Assembly (NCBI GenBank): GCA_003118195.1
Contig: BEXV01000223.1
Location: 134,211-198,210 of the forward strand
Length of the DNA: 64,000 nt
Direction: 5' to 3'
DNA from: Hemicentrotus pulcherrimus
Lineage: Eukaryota; Echinodermata; Echinoidea; Camarodonta; Strongylocentrotidae
A model generated the notes under the pieces. The model worked only from the letters and a program-made list of their open reading frames with translations, did not search any database and was not told the origin of the DNA. The position numbers were made by a program, and so were the translations under genes. Positions 49,506-62,522 of this stretch are shown here, in pieces (the first letter of the stretch is position 1; each line of letters begins with the position of its first letter).

Positions 49506-49830
49506 GATGACGAAGTGTCAACGATCCCTTAAAAATGCCAGAATGTGCCTCTATAGGCCAAGCAGGCCAAAATCACCGAGCTGAAGTCAGAAATAGTGGT
49601 ATCATCCGTCCTCTCATTCAGTTAGAATTTAGAGAAATATGTTAAAAATCACAAATGGAGGCAAAATAACGCTAAATTTTCCGCCTTTAGACATAACAAC
49701 ATGGCGGACAAAAAATTCGCAGCCTTCCCACAATTCCTTTGGATAGACCCTCCTGTGTGCGCGCGCATTCTCGCAAAGTGTTGTGTTCCCACGGCGGAAC
49801 GCAGGAATTGTGTGTGTGCATTGGGCCTCA
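49273..49830 (-). promoter_or_regulatory. EPC promoter and 5' region with YY1-like motifs
   Basis: CpG-containing sequence surrounds the EPC start codon (49503-49505). CAAAATGGCCGCC at about 49277 (just inside intron 1) and ACAACATGGCGGAC at about 49697 resemble the YY1/Pho core (AAxATGGCGGC). CpGs also cluster near 49757-49800 (GTGCGCGCGCATTCTCGC). No TATA box is obvious. The transcription start cannot be placed from sequence alone. Confidence 0.45.
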
Positions 49831-51480
49831 ACCCCACAGAATTATACAGCTAACGGCTAACTGTAGTTTATTTTACACTATTCATGCGTAATCAAGTACT
49901 TGTTTGGGGTTTTACTCTTGAAAATACGTTTAGTTTCGCTTTTTGCTCTCACTATGTATAATCTTATTTGATTTTCGTCACTTCTAGTAGAAGTGCGAGT
50001 TACTGTTGTCAAAGTTGCGTTTACAGATTGCCCATAGAATAACCTTTGTTCATAAAAGTATTGAGTCAAGGTGATAAACTCTTGTCAGAGCTTGATAAAT
50101 CTTTCGTGATCTGAGAATAGATATATAAACTTAATAAATCATAATTATCATCACAATCATTTCATGAAAAGAAGTAAGAAATCAAAATTCCAAATTTAGG
50201 CCTATAATGGGCAACAAAAATCTACGGGGTATGATGCTGATGATGCTTCTGCTGTCGATGATGATAATGAAATCATGATGAACTGATATACATATTATTG
50301 TGTGAATACTTCTATTTATGCATTCACATATACCTGTTTTACTATTGATTTTTTTTTTCTTCTACTTTCTTTTTAACTTCCTTAATTACTTTTTCAGTAA
50401 TTTATTCATCAACTAACTATAAATCATAACATTAAAAATAAAAGAATGAAAAGATTTTTGTTAAAATAAACAAACAATGAAACTGAAATATTAACTCAGA
50501 TTTCCAATAATGGTTTAAAACTGGCCCGGTTGAGATTTGCCGACACAAAGTTCAGAAAGTAAAAGCAGGAAAACAAACAATGATCCACAGTGCACCCCTA
50601 TGTGCACCCCCCCCCCCAAGTCCCAACTAAGCAATCTTGATTGGCTGCCATATCATCATATTTTAGTATTTTATTTTTTGACTGCGTATGAACCCACATA
50701 TTCTTGCAAGAGGTCCCGTATCGAATTAGAGGAGGGGGGGGGGGGGGGGNCTTTTATTCACTTGTACAAACATATTTTTACTGATCTGAGAAGATCGGTA
50801 ATCATGTTTCCTTTTAATATTAACAGTATATAATAACTTGCCTTATTAAATGGCACAGTCGGGGGTATTAAACTAGTATATTCAGAGGCACAACATAAAT
50901 TGCAACATAATAATAACAATAGTAATAACGATGATATGACAATGAGTGGTATAGTTGGTGTTATAATATTTTGTGGTTATAATAGAACAGGCACTTACGC
51001 AGGATTTTTTCGAGGGGGGGGGGCTTAAACAAATGATTGGTCTAAACAATTTCGCAACGACCCATAAGCGGGGGTGGGGGGGGGGGGATAAGAGCACTTT
51101 TTTGTGGCTCTAAATTTAATTTCATTTTTCTTTTTTAAATAAACAAAAATTAAAGGGAGTTCAATCCTCCCCCCACCCCCAAGCGTATTAAAGTGAGGTT
51201 GAGATATGTATGTCTTTCAAAAAAGCAAAGAAGAATGTTTGAAACAATTATGCCTATTTTATTCATCTTCTTTTATCAATATCTGACTTTTATCAGTTTA
51301 GTTATTTAAATTTGTTCACTCTTGAAATAATGTTATAAAAAATTTGTCAGCTCATTTTGGTCCAAACAAGTCCTCTGAGTTTGGCCCACAATGAAAATAT
51401 GAGATTTAGGGTAAAAATGCAATTGTAGTCATCTTAGATCTCAAACGATATAGCTGTAAAATTGTTTAATCCTCCTCAAT

Positions 51481-51759
51481 TCAACTCAAGCGAGTTAAAG
51501 TCGCTCTTGTAACTTTGGCAACGACTTATAACAGAGGGGTACGTTGTCGGAAAGGATGCTGGTAGGAACATTTTTCCAATAATATTTCTTTCCCATGCAG
51601 GAATATGATTTCGGGATTGCCATCGGCCCTTTCCACTTTTCGAGGCTCTATCGTGAGAAGGAGAGGAGGAAGGGGTGCCTAGTGAGATCAAAATTTCTTT
51701 CAACAAAAATCTCACATTGTTGAAGACATAGCCTACTTACGGCGTCTGTTTGGAGCCAT
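51481..51759 (-). CDS. Possible small two-exon gene, very tentative
   Basis: On the minus strand ATGGCTCCAAACAGACGCC at 51741-51759 is followed by a good donor (GTAAGTAG). About 85 bp downstream is an acceptor-like TCTCACGATAG and then an open stretch in two frames. The composition is richer in GC than the flanks. I recognise no family, and the joined product would be under 80 residues. It may be chance. Confidence 0.2.
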
Positions 51760-54700
51760 TATAAGGACGTTAGCTCTGCGTCAAAATATATGTATTGACG
51801 CCCTTCTGGCTCGGAACCGAGACAAAACTGTTTTTAAAACATTTTCGTAAGGCCGATTCTACACATTCGATTAGCAGAATTTAAACACATAAAATTACTG
51901 TGTGAAAAAAAGTTCGTCTTGCCAAAGGGATCCGATACTCCGCCTCACATGTACTTTTATCAACATCTATAATTATGTCTTCAAACGATATTAATTATTA
52001 GAATAATCCATATCAAACGAGTTAAAAGGGGCACAATAGAAACTACTCGGGTGATTTTTATTACTACAATCGACCGTTTTACTATAAACAATTTGATGCG
52101 CGGCGTTAGCGATCCCTGGACGGGATATGAATCACATTTCATTTTAACAGAACGTCTCTGGAAGAAAAAAAAAATGCATTATCATCTTTCCCGTGAAGAT
52201 TTTCTTCTCGAAACTACGACAAACGGTGAAACTAAGAGGTAAAAGGTTTTATCTTGGAAATGGGCTTGAAAAACGGGCTTCAAAGAGGCATTTTGTGAAC
52301 CATCTGTGGCTAAATGCAGGTCATTCATTTAAAGTATTTGAAGACTCTTTCTTGTGAAACTTTTTATTTGTTTCGAACTACAACAAACAGTGAAAATAAT
52401 TGTATGGCTAGCATACAGATTCTTATCTCGATAATGGGCTTGAAAACAAACGAACAAGGAAGTGAAATACCGCTATAACAAAGTTCGTATATTGTACCAT
52501 TTGTGGCTAAAATGCATGCGTTCTGAAGCTAGTTAAACCCCTGTACATTCAGAAAGCGATGTGGCAATTTCTCAAACATTCGTAATGAAATTACGAAAAT
52601 CAGTGAAATAGCTAATAAAGATGGTGGTCAGGTGGTCACTAATATTATAGATTTGACAATACATATCTAAATCTCATGTCATCAGGTCTGTCTTCAAATT
52701 TAGTTGTTTCTTCAAAAGTTAGTTTAGAAATCTCAAAACTTGTATCTGTCACGATGGAACAAGATTGAAAATCTACGACCTATCTTCGAATGGTAAAATA
52801 TACATTGGGTTATTCCGAATTGAAATAAGATGCATTTGCCTACTACATCTGCTTATTTGCGTTTTTGACAATATAGTTTGAGATGGAATTGTTAGAAAGA
52901 AAATGCCGAACAATAAAACTTCTGCTACATATTTTCTTTATACTCTCCAGTACATCAATCATTCTTGTCACAACATCATAATCACAAAGTTATAATATTC
53001 ATTGTTCATATAGACTGAAATAATACATGTGACACATATTGAAATATAATTCTGAACAACATGATCATTCATCTTTAATGTTGAATCTTAGTAAGATGTT
53101 CTAAAATTTGACAAAATTTATGACATTTACACTATTTACATATCATACAATATGATATAAAGCAATCAGATAAATTTTGTTTGATTATAATGAAAAATAT
53201 AATTATTGATGAATGGTGTTAACTCAAAAGGCATAAAAATGACAATTGCACCATTTTTTTCAAAATGGCTGAATGCACATTTCTGCAAACAAAGTAGATT
53301 TAAAATCCAACACCTCATGAATGATTGGAATAAGAAAATGAACATAACACTGATAAACATATCTTAACAAGTCTTCAGAATAAATAACATTAACAATCTT
53401 GTAAGAGTTTTCTTGTAAGAGAACGCAAAACTATAATCATAAACTAGCATTAATAGAATGATTACACAGGATTTAGAGTCCAATATCATCAAAATAACAG
53501 ATATTCATGTTATAAAAGAGGTTCAATTAAAACGCATTCCTAAATGTGCTCAGAGTGATAATCACTCAAAATGGAATAAAAAGTCAGTCAGAGTACATAT
53601 CAAAATTATATATAAGTTTTTACGAATTTCGAATAGAAGAATTAAGAAGCCGCCACTACAGCATTGTAACATCTTTGATGACCCTAGTGAAATTGTCCTC
53701 ATGAGTTATGACGTCAACATGTACTTTTAAACCGAGATGAAGAGAAATAACCTTTGTAGGATCATAGTATTGATAAATATTTGTTAAAGCATAGCAAGGA
53801 AGAAAATAAAACTCCTTTTTTAGATTACATCGTTACATACAAACATAATATGCCAATTTACCGGTACTTGCTTTATGAGTTAGGGCATTAATATTTTGTA
53901 AATTATGCAAAATAACTTCTGGTAACTTACAGGGCAAGAGCTATAATTTAGACATTATACATCAAACTTAGGTTGTATTTTACATTCAGCTGCAGCATGT
54001 GCTTTTAAAAAGTTGGAATAAAACAAATATTAAATTAAATGCAAGTTAACCAGAGTTCCCTCTAGAAGGAATACTCAAAGCTCACTATACATTTTTTACA
54101 AAATAGATTGAATACGTATCAATGAAATAGAATTTGTTTATATAAATTCATTTATGAATAAAAGCCTGCCCTAAAAATCTAAAACAAGAAAAAACAATGA
54201 AACAGAAAACTGTCATTGATTGGAGTAATTATAACATGTAGTTGAAGGGTCTACCAACCGTAAAGGTATTACAAAGTTTTGGTATGGGGTCATGAATTTG
54301 GTTCAAATGAACATATTGGAAGCATATGTGATCCTACAATATACAGTGATCGCTGTCGCGGTTGAAATTGAGTCTGAAGTTATGAAATTGTTAATAACAA
54401 ACTCTTTATGTTGTATAGCGCCCTCTCAAGGTCAAGATATTAATTAAGCTATAGAACAATGTTTCTTGACTAATTTCGACCAATAAGCTATTACCGTTTG
54501 GTAGGTATATATCACAACTACATATTCTGAAATTTTCAGGGTCGCAGCTACCATTGTATGGCCGTATGCGCTATTTGAAATTTATCAAAATTTATCGGGA
54601 GTACCGATAAATTTTTATTTTCATTTTTCTTGAAAGCAGTAGTGTTTTAGGGGCTAATTTTTTTAGTGCTTATTATACGTCCACAGGGGCATCCACATAA

Positions 54701-54863
54701 ATCAAAATTGTGAAGAAACATTATCCACCAAATTTTCAAAATCTCCCAAAACTTTGTATTACCTTTAAAATTGAATAGGCAAGCTTTCCGTTTCCAAGGT
54801 GAAAGAATCCATCTGGCTAATAAAGATTAATCATTCACTGAATAGGGACTATGGCTATTCACT

Positions 54864-55238
54864 AGGCCTGTCCTCATCATCTCGAGATTGCCAAATAGCC
54901 CGCTATTTCTGATTTGGGAAATAATCCTGAAGTTACAAATAGCGTCTTCATTGAACCGCGACATTGAGAAATAATGCTCAAGATATTTTGCTCAGCGTTA
55001 GCGCATAGTGCGACTCTTCTGTCTAGTGGAGACGCACAGGACAAATGGCTGGATATTTTGCCAAATAGTGGGATATTTTGCAAACTATCCCGAGATATCT
55101 TGGGATGACAATCCCGACCAAATATCCTTCTAATTGCTACTTCGGTCTGATAAAGACGCAAAGTAGCTGGATAATTTGCGATTGGGATGGTTCAAATAGC
55201 TGGATATTTGGCAATCTCGAGATAGAGAAGACAGGCCT
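54864..55238. mobile_element. 375-bp fold-back element
   Basis: The left end AGGCCTGTCCTC with CTCGAGATTGCCAAATA is the inverse of the right end TATTTGGCAATCTCGAG with GACAGGCCT. ACT flanks both sides and may be a 3-bp target duplication. Internal sub-repeats contain GGATATTTTGC. There is no coding capacity. Confidence 0.75.
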
Positions 55239-58200
55239 ACTGTCACCTCTCAAGCAGCAAGAAACTGTGTTAATAATCACTTGGCTTGAGAAAGACCAGG
55301 GGAGTGGATGAAAGCTTATGATCTACTCAATTTCAACTTTCAAGGCTGGTAGAAGCTTAAACTACATGTTTAACACAAAAGCATATACAAAACACATAAG
55401 AAAACAAATAAAAAATAGAAATAAAAACATAATATAAGAAAATTAAAATGGTTTTAAAACAGCATCAAGTAAAGAGTATGAAAAGGGGGCAGGCAATAAT
55501 GAACAAATAGCAATGGCAACTAAAAAATGAATAAATGAATGACATCATTAAATTGGAAAAGCATACCGTCTTATCTTTTATGAATACTCTTATCTTCAGC
55601 TAGGGAAAATGATGGAAATGAACACAGCAAATAAAGCTACAATACCCTTAGTAATAAAATTGCACAAAATAAGGAGATAAATGATATGTCATGCTAAATG
55701 GCCAAGTCCCACATAAGCCAGTAAAGTAATCAGCATGTTTGATTATGATTACTATGCTATATGATTCTTATGCTAGTACAGAACAACTAAACATCCACCA
55801 GTCCAAATACTATGGACAGTCAAGATTACATTAAAAAACACTTAACCTGTTGACTCCTGAATTTCTCTCATTCCCATAGACTTAATACATGAACCACCAG
55901 GTTTCAAGATTCAATGAGTTAAAAAATGAACTTTACCGAAGATTCAAAAAAGCTTTATTCAGAATGCTGAAAAGTAATTTCCACTTCTACTTGCAGCAAA
56001 GAAAGTGACTGCACTTGTGTGACAAGGATCTCAAAGTGATTAAGAAATAAAACTGCACCACTTTCCTATTTTTTACTCAAAATAGCTTTAAAAAAATATA
56101 TTGGGCCGACCTTTTAAATATTGGGCCGACCTTTTATCATGAATATTGCTATCACTGTAATTATCAGTGGGACTTGGCCAGGTATTAAATACAAACAATA
56201 CCTACACAAAGCAACAATGTAAATGTTTTCTATTGTAGTTTTTAGTAAAGACTGCTCAGTCATTCACAATTCTTAATGATTAAAAATAATATCAAAGATT
56301 AAATAAACATGTTTTTAGAGTATACTCAAAAATATATTTCTCTCATTCACAATTATTCCAATATGACATACTTGGATCTGTATCTCAGAAACATACTTGA
56401 GGTACATTCCCCAAACACAACTTTGAATTGCTCTCATAAAAAATAAAAATGAATTAGCTCAATCAAATTGCCAAACCTCAAAAACTGAACATCAGTAAGA
56501 GATTTGGTGTTAATAAAGCAATAGGCATCCTCTTGATAGGATATAGATAGAGTGCTGTCACTTGCAAAACCCTGTCCATTTTGAGGCATATCAACTTATT
56601 AAAGACTGTCTTTTTGTGACAAGAACCAAAAGGTTGCTAAAATGATTTCATTGTCAGTTAATTATTTAGTATCTAATTTCAGAAAACCATTTTTTTTAAA
56701 CTCAAAATTTCCAAAATTGAAAAAATATGTTTCAAATGACTACGATATCTTATTTACCCTTAAAATCATACCACATTATCTAGACATTTATCTGTTATAT
56801 CTAGGACTGGTTAATTTGAGTTTTAAAGAAAATAATTGTAAGTTAATGCAAGTTCTGTAAAGAGCAATCTTAAGTTTTTAAGTTTTGTTCAAAACTACAG
56901 AATTTCTGAACTGAAAAAACAACTATGAATATGCACTATCCATCCATACATTATGCAAACACTTGTTCAATTATCACAACACTTACTATTGGCAGGGGTA
57001 ATAGCAGGGAATTTAGTTTTCATTATAAATAAAATGAGATGGTACTATACATTACTACAACTTTGAGTATTAGATTGAGTCAGTACTGATAATGGTACAA
57101 AGTACTTGCAATTTACACTGTACAGTAAAATAAGAATATACGGTACAAAGGATCAAATGACCCTTTTAATATGAACCAAATGTAGCTTTAGTTCTAACCT
57201 TGAAATAATTTATAAAAAAATATATATATCCCTAACAAGTTCAAGAGAAGTTTTCCATAATACTCTGGAACAAATATCTTCTTTTCACAATCTACATAAA
57301 CTGCTTGTCCATTTAGGATGCATACCTATAACTTTGAATTTCTAAAATCTTACTTAAAAATGAAGACATGACTGTCAAAAAACAAGGGTTTGATGGTAGC
57401 CAGTCACTTATACAACAAAAGACACTCAATCTTTACTAGAAATGCATACAATAATTACAATTTGTTCAATTATTGCTGAAATTATAACAGGCACCACAAA
57501 CAAGTTCCAGTATTAATTACAAAAAGACTGGGAGACATATTTTCTTCTTCCCATATCTGTCAGAGAATTAGGTCTTTATGTAATAGTAATGGTTATAGTA
57601 TTTATTATTTTGTAATAAAAAAGAAATCGCAACTACTTGATTTGAAGTAATTTTTTGATACCACAGCATTAAAATAATATGAAATAATCAATATTATCAC
57701 AAAGTTTTAAAATCTGTCAATGTTGAAGGATTTTCACAAAGAGAATGCATTATGGCACACCGGTTACAAGTTTGCACTGACAAGTTTTACCTTTACTTGT
57801 TAAGGTCTCTGACTCATGCATAAATGTACTAGACCATAAGGTCCCTTATTTATCCTTTAAAACCTTTCCTCTCCCAAGATGAAACAAAGATCTGTATATC
57901 ACTTGGTACAAGATGTGGTTTATATGTTGTGGTGCAATAAACCAATAACAAAAACAAATGTATGCTTTATCTTTTGGAAAAGCATTTAACATTTAGTATT
58001 ATTTTCCTGATTATTTATATTTCTTCACAGTGTTTTGGCACAATTATTTAACCAATGGGTATAGAATACTATGAATTTCAAGATATAAACAAAAACAGAT
58101 ATGTTACTACTCTGAATCTTATTTTTTAAAGAGAATAAATTGTCACAACAGTACCTTTTGCTGGTATTCAATGGTTCCAAATTTGTACCGGGTAATCAAT

Positions 58201-58907
58201 ACAAATTAAAGGTAAAAACAGTGCTCATGATATTACAGCCTAAGGATTAAAGGTACATGTACGTTTTGTTCCAAGCATACTAAAAACATAGATTTTTTGT
58301 GTTTTCGCAAAACAGTTTATGCTTCAATTTACCTTCAAGTTTTGAATTGTAAACCAATTGAATAAACAAACCTACTTTTTCTGTTACCGTGGAAAGGCGA
58401 TATAATTACTGAGCTGAAATCTCATACCTAACACCTAGAAATATGGATTTAATTTTCAGGGCAATAGAAAACTTGAAATATCATTTTTTAAATCATCTTT
58501 TTTGGGAAAGCTTTTACTTGTCAGAACTAGAAACTTGAAAAATCTGTGAAAATGGAATGCAAACTACTTGCATAGCCTCCCCCAAGCAAAATAGAGAATG
58601 TTACATACAGGATTCTCTGTAAACTTGTGCACTTCTTTAAAAACGATGACATGTACATTTTTTTATTTTTTATTTCAACTTTACAAATAAAATATCACTC
58701 TTGATATTTATTTTTCTTTGAACCTGAAAAGGTAAAAACACATGATTCCTGGACATTCCAGAAATTTGATCATAAAATCACACACTAAAAAATAAAATCA
58801 ATCCTTTCATAAGAATCTTTAATTACATACTTTACTTAAGGCCATCACAAGATTAAAATTGTGACATTTTCTTATCTGATCTTTTGCCTTTTCAGCCGTG
58901 ATCGTCC

Positions 58908-61544
58908 TCATGCTCCAGTTTTTCTCTTCTTTTCATTTGCCTGGAATTGAAAGGTGAGACAGAGAGTAGCATTATCTCTTTTGTGGCATAATACATGTTA
59001 ACAGCACCTATATAAATATAATATACAAAATAAGTACAACTACATCACAAAGATGTGCCTGCACTCACAAACACACCACTAAAAACAACTCTATTACCTC
59101 TTAATAACTAACAAGTCAAGGCACCTTAAACCTGATTCAGTTCAATCAGGTTTCGCTGGGCAAAGTAAAGTATGAATTCCCTTCAGCATTTATGAAGTTA
59201 TTCAGTACATATTTTTTTACAACAGTAGCCCATTAGCCAATATATGATAATCCAGGACCTTCTTATGCTAAGGTTGAAATCAATACAATGGTTACTCAAC
59301 TAATGTATTAACTTTATTTTGTCACAACTTGTTTACTTTGAAGACCCCATGATATATGAATCATATATTAACACATTTTCTATATTGGCGAAGAACATTT
59401 ATTGGAATACATAAAGCATGGGTGATACATTGTATATTCAGCTCATCTTTCCAAATCAACTCATTAGTGTTATGTACCTCTTCTGTTTTTTTGTCCAGTT
59501 CCATCATTGCTTCCTGGATAGCTGCCTCCAAACTGCTTGTTAATGTCCGATGTCTATCAAAATAATTGAGTACAGCCACATAAGACAAAGCCCAACAAAT
59601 GAGCAATCTGAGGAATGATGCTTCCCTCAAGAATACTGATGGCGGAGAAACGTAGCTCGGGTTAAAAAAAAATAGGGAGCATCTAAGGAGTTCTTTGTGT
59701 ACACTAAACATTTCAAATGGCTGTGAAAAAGATGCCCCCTCCCCTTTTCACCTTGAGGCTCCAAATCCCCCTTCCCTTCCCCCTCCCACCTCACCAAAAG
59801 AAAGAACACTGTGAAAACCAAGAATATGTTATATAAAGTATAATTACATAATAATGTGACACAAATAATGGTTTTTAAAGTAATAATACATTTTTTCGAA
59901 GTATGGTTTATGGCACTTTATTCATTTTCGAGAACACACAAATCTTACCTTGTTCTATGCCTCGTTCTTGCTTTGTGATGAGCTTCGAGACCCTCTGTCA
60001 GAGTTTTCAGTTTTGTTGGTTCCACTTGGGTGAAGGAATGATCTCCAAACCACATGACCCAAACCTATAGTGGAGAGGTGAAGAAAAGACATTTATGATC
60101 ATCAGTTAAAAAGAAAAACTGGTCTAACTTAGGTTTACTTTCCTTAACTATTAAGACAGCATGCTCTTCTATTGAATTTGAGTGTACAGTCTGTGCAACT
60201 TTGCCTCCATGACAATGTTCAGTTTATCCCTTTCATGAATTCATGATTTTCTACATGAAAATATTACTATTGTTGTTCCTGATATGTATATAGGTCATGC
60301 GAACAACTAAACTGTAACTCTTACACTCCATACAGAGTTATTGTTGTTGCAAGACTAAAACATCTCTGGTTGGTCACAAAATCATAGGTGACTACCCATG
60401 ACTGAATAAAGCATGGATTCATGGATGATTAATTCAACACCCAATGTTCACTCTTCACCGACTTCAACATACTGTAAATCTCTGTGTATAAGGCGCACCC
60501 CTATTTTGAAGACAAACAAACAAAACAAAAAACAAAAAAAATCAGGAAAAAAAAAATTCAAGAAAAAAAAAGTAATTCTGTCATCTTTAGTTTTAAAAAC
60601 AACATTATTACTAGGTCTAACTTACCGTAGTTCACAAGCATTACAACTGTGCCTCGTAATAAAATGAAAGTATTTTCGTATCGAACACTGAAATAAGAGC
60701 CGATCTGATCTGGTTAATAAAAAGCTCCAAAAAGCCTTTAAAAAGGCAAATGTTGGCTTTCTTAAAAGCTTTTTGGGCTTTTTGTTAACCAGATGGCAGA
60801 TCAGATGGACTCTCATTTTAGTGTTCGAAAATACTCTCATTTTATTACAAGTCACAGCTGAAGTGCTTGTGAACTAAGTTAGACCTAGTAACAATGTTGT
60901 TTTTAAAACTAAAGATGACAGAAAAAATTTCCTCCGAGTCCAGAAAAAAATTTGGACAGGTTAGTTTTCGTGAGTGAGTGAGCTGCATGATACAGGTGAG
61001 TGAGCTGAAGACATGGGAGAGCTTTGGCCAGCAAAGTGCTTTGTGAAGGGGCATAATTTATCGTGACTGAAAAAAAAAAAAAAAAAAAAACTCTCTTCCC
61101 TTCAAATTTGGAACGTAGTTTAACTTCAAATAGTAGATCCTATTCTTTATTTGCATTATGTGATTCATGTTGAGACACAGAGATTTTCGAAAACCACTAA
61201 AAAGTAGTATTTTGAGGTCTCAAAATATCCTGTACCTGTGTATAAGGCGCACCCCGACTTTCGATTTTTGCCGACGGAAAAAAAAGTGCGCCTTATACAC
61301 GGAGATTTACGGTAATTGAGAGCAATTCCTAAGGAACACAGACAGTTTGAGAGTAGTACTCAAATTCATATATTTACCTTGCCTTCTTCCTTCTTCTTTT
61401 GACCTTTGACCTCGGTATCACCGACGACCTTCCCTGGCCAAGACGAGTAACCTCTGATTTGACCCCAGACCAGGTCACCTGTCTCAACCTCAGGGTTGAA
61501 AGAGGATTCTTCATCATGGTTGGGAGAACAAGAAGCTTCATCTC
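58908..61544 (-). CDS. MBD5: MBD5-like PWWP protein, 3' end (four exons)
   Basis: Exons at 61378-61544, 59949-60064, 59478-59553 and 58908-58940 have consistent phases (2-0, 0-2, 2-0, 0). The first carries the start of a PWWP domain, GDLVWGQIRGYSSWPGKVV; the second continues VWVMWFGDHSFTQVEPTKLK and TLTEGLEAHHKAR; the third has SLEAAIQEAMMELDK; the last ends EKKRKTGA. This order, with TQVEPEKLKTLTEGLEA and LEAAIHEAMSELDK followed by a basic tail, is as I recall the C terminus of vertebrate MBD5. PWWP domains bind methylated histone lysines or DNA; MBD5/6 associate with the PR-DUB (BAP1/ASXL) complex (family knowledge). The MBD and the rest lie beyond 64000. The downstream EPC neighbour supports the call; another PWWP family is possible. 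Confidence 0.82.
60469..61315. mobile_element. Large nested fold-back element in an MBD5 intron
   Basis: The outer ends TGTAAATCTCTGTGTATAAG and CTTATACACGGAGATTTACG are inverted, both next to GGCGCACC or its inverse. An inner palindrome pairs about 60580-60630 (GTCATCTTTAGTTTTAAAAA, GGTCTAACTTA) with 60864-60920. A further small inverted repeat lies at 61233-61310. The element is about 850 bp, without coding capacity, and sits between the two PWWP exons. Confidence 0.75.
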
Positions 61545-61562
61545 CTGAAAATATATCAATAT

Positions 61563-61607
61563 ATAAATAAATAAATAAATACAAACAAAATAAATAAATA
61601 AATAAAA
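61563..61607. repeat. (AAAT)n microsatellite
   Basis: Interrupted AAAT units lie just upstream of the first PWWP exon acceptor. Confidence 0.9.
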
Positions 61608-62522
61608 GGTAAAATCACATTCACTGAAACTAAGCCGTTTATCCCAAAATACAAAATTGCAACAAACTGAAGTGATACATTATAAATATTCACTTCTGGG
61701 TAGCTTAAGTCTCTATTAAAGACGTTTCACAAGGGTGGGGGAAAGAAAACAAATGTGTGCATCAAGGTCCATCAATAAGTACAAGGTATGGATTTATCCA
61801 TTTTGCCCAGATTATGGGTGGTTGTGAAGGAGCAAATGCATTAAAAGGGACAGGGAAAATAATAAATTGGGGCAGAGATTATATGTTATATGCCCCGATT
61901 TTGTTTAGAGCCTGTCTGTAGTAGTTGGGCAAGGAGGAATTAGACCACCCAGCGTGGTCACTGACAGGTGGCTACATGAATCTCATCAACTCAGCTCTCA
62001 ATTAACATGGGCACTGCTTAGGCATTGTTTTCTATATAGAGGGAGCAAGTAGCTTCAAGTAGTAAAGTGGGGCTTTAAAGGCCAAAGTGAATGGAAAAAA
62101 GGCATACCATACAGAGATAGCCTACATGTAACAAACAACATTTATAATTCACCAACACTTCAAACAGTTCTCCATGTTCTCCTCCGTCAGCTATGAAAAG
62201 CCAACAACTTCCCTAAATCTCTCTAGAACAAAATCAAGCCTTATTCGTTTTGAGAAGTGCTCATACAGTTGTCGAAATATTGAAGGCCTTCCCGATTTCT
62301 GGCCATGTGCAAATAAGTAAAGAAGCATTTTTTTCCTTACAAAATAAATGTCTCCTGGATTACAAAAAGAGGTATAACTAGATGGATCTTAGACTGCATG
62401 CAGTAAAAAATGATGCCTCCACCATACAGCGATTTTACAACAGAAGCACTTTTTAAAATTCAAGTTTGATTGTAATCCATTAATATAACAGGTTCTCAGA
62501 ATACTGTGATTATTTTTCATTT

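Larger units (their letters stand above)
49506..58907. other. Interval between EPC and MBD5, no confident gene
   Basis: From 49506 to about 50000 is the EPC upstream region. From 50000 to 52800 is mixed sequence with G or C homopolymers and a one-N gap (50750). From about 52800 to 58907 the DNA is strongly AT-rich, without convincing coding frames; as it directly follows the MBD5 stop on the minus strand, it probably includes a long MBD5 3' UTR. A fold-back element lies at 54864-55238 and a 20-bp tandem duplication (TATTGGGCCGACCTTTTA) near 56098-56140. Confidence 0.65.

Noticed and set aside
49701..49855. Short + strand open frame starting MADKKFAAF in the EPC upstream region
   Set aside because: About 50 codons, no family resemblance and no splice support; the ATG is part of a YY1-like ATGGCGG motif.
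53458..53730. Open frame of 90 codons in AT-rich DNA
   Set aside because: Lys/Ile/Asn-rich composition expected by chance, no family similarity and no splice context.
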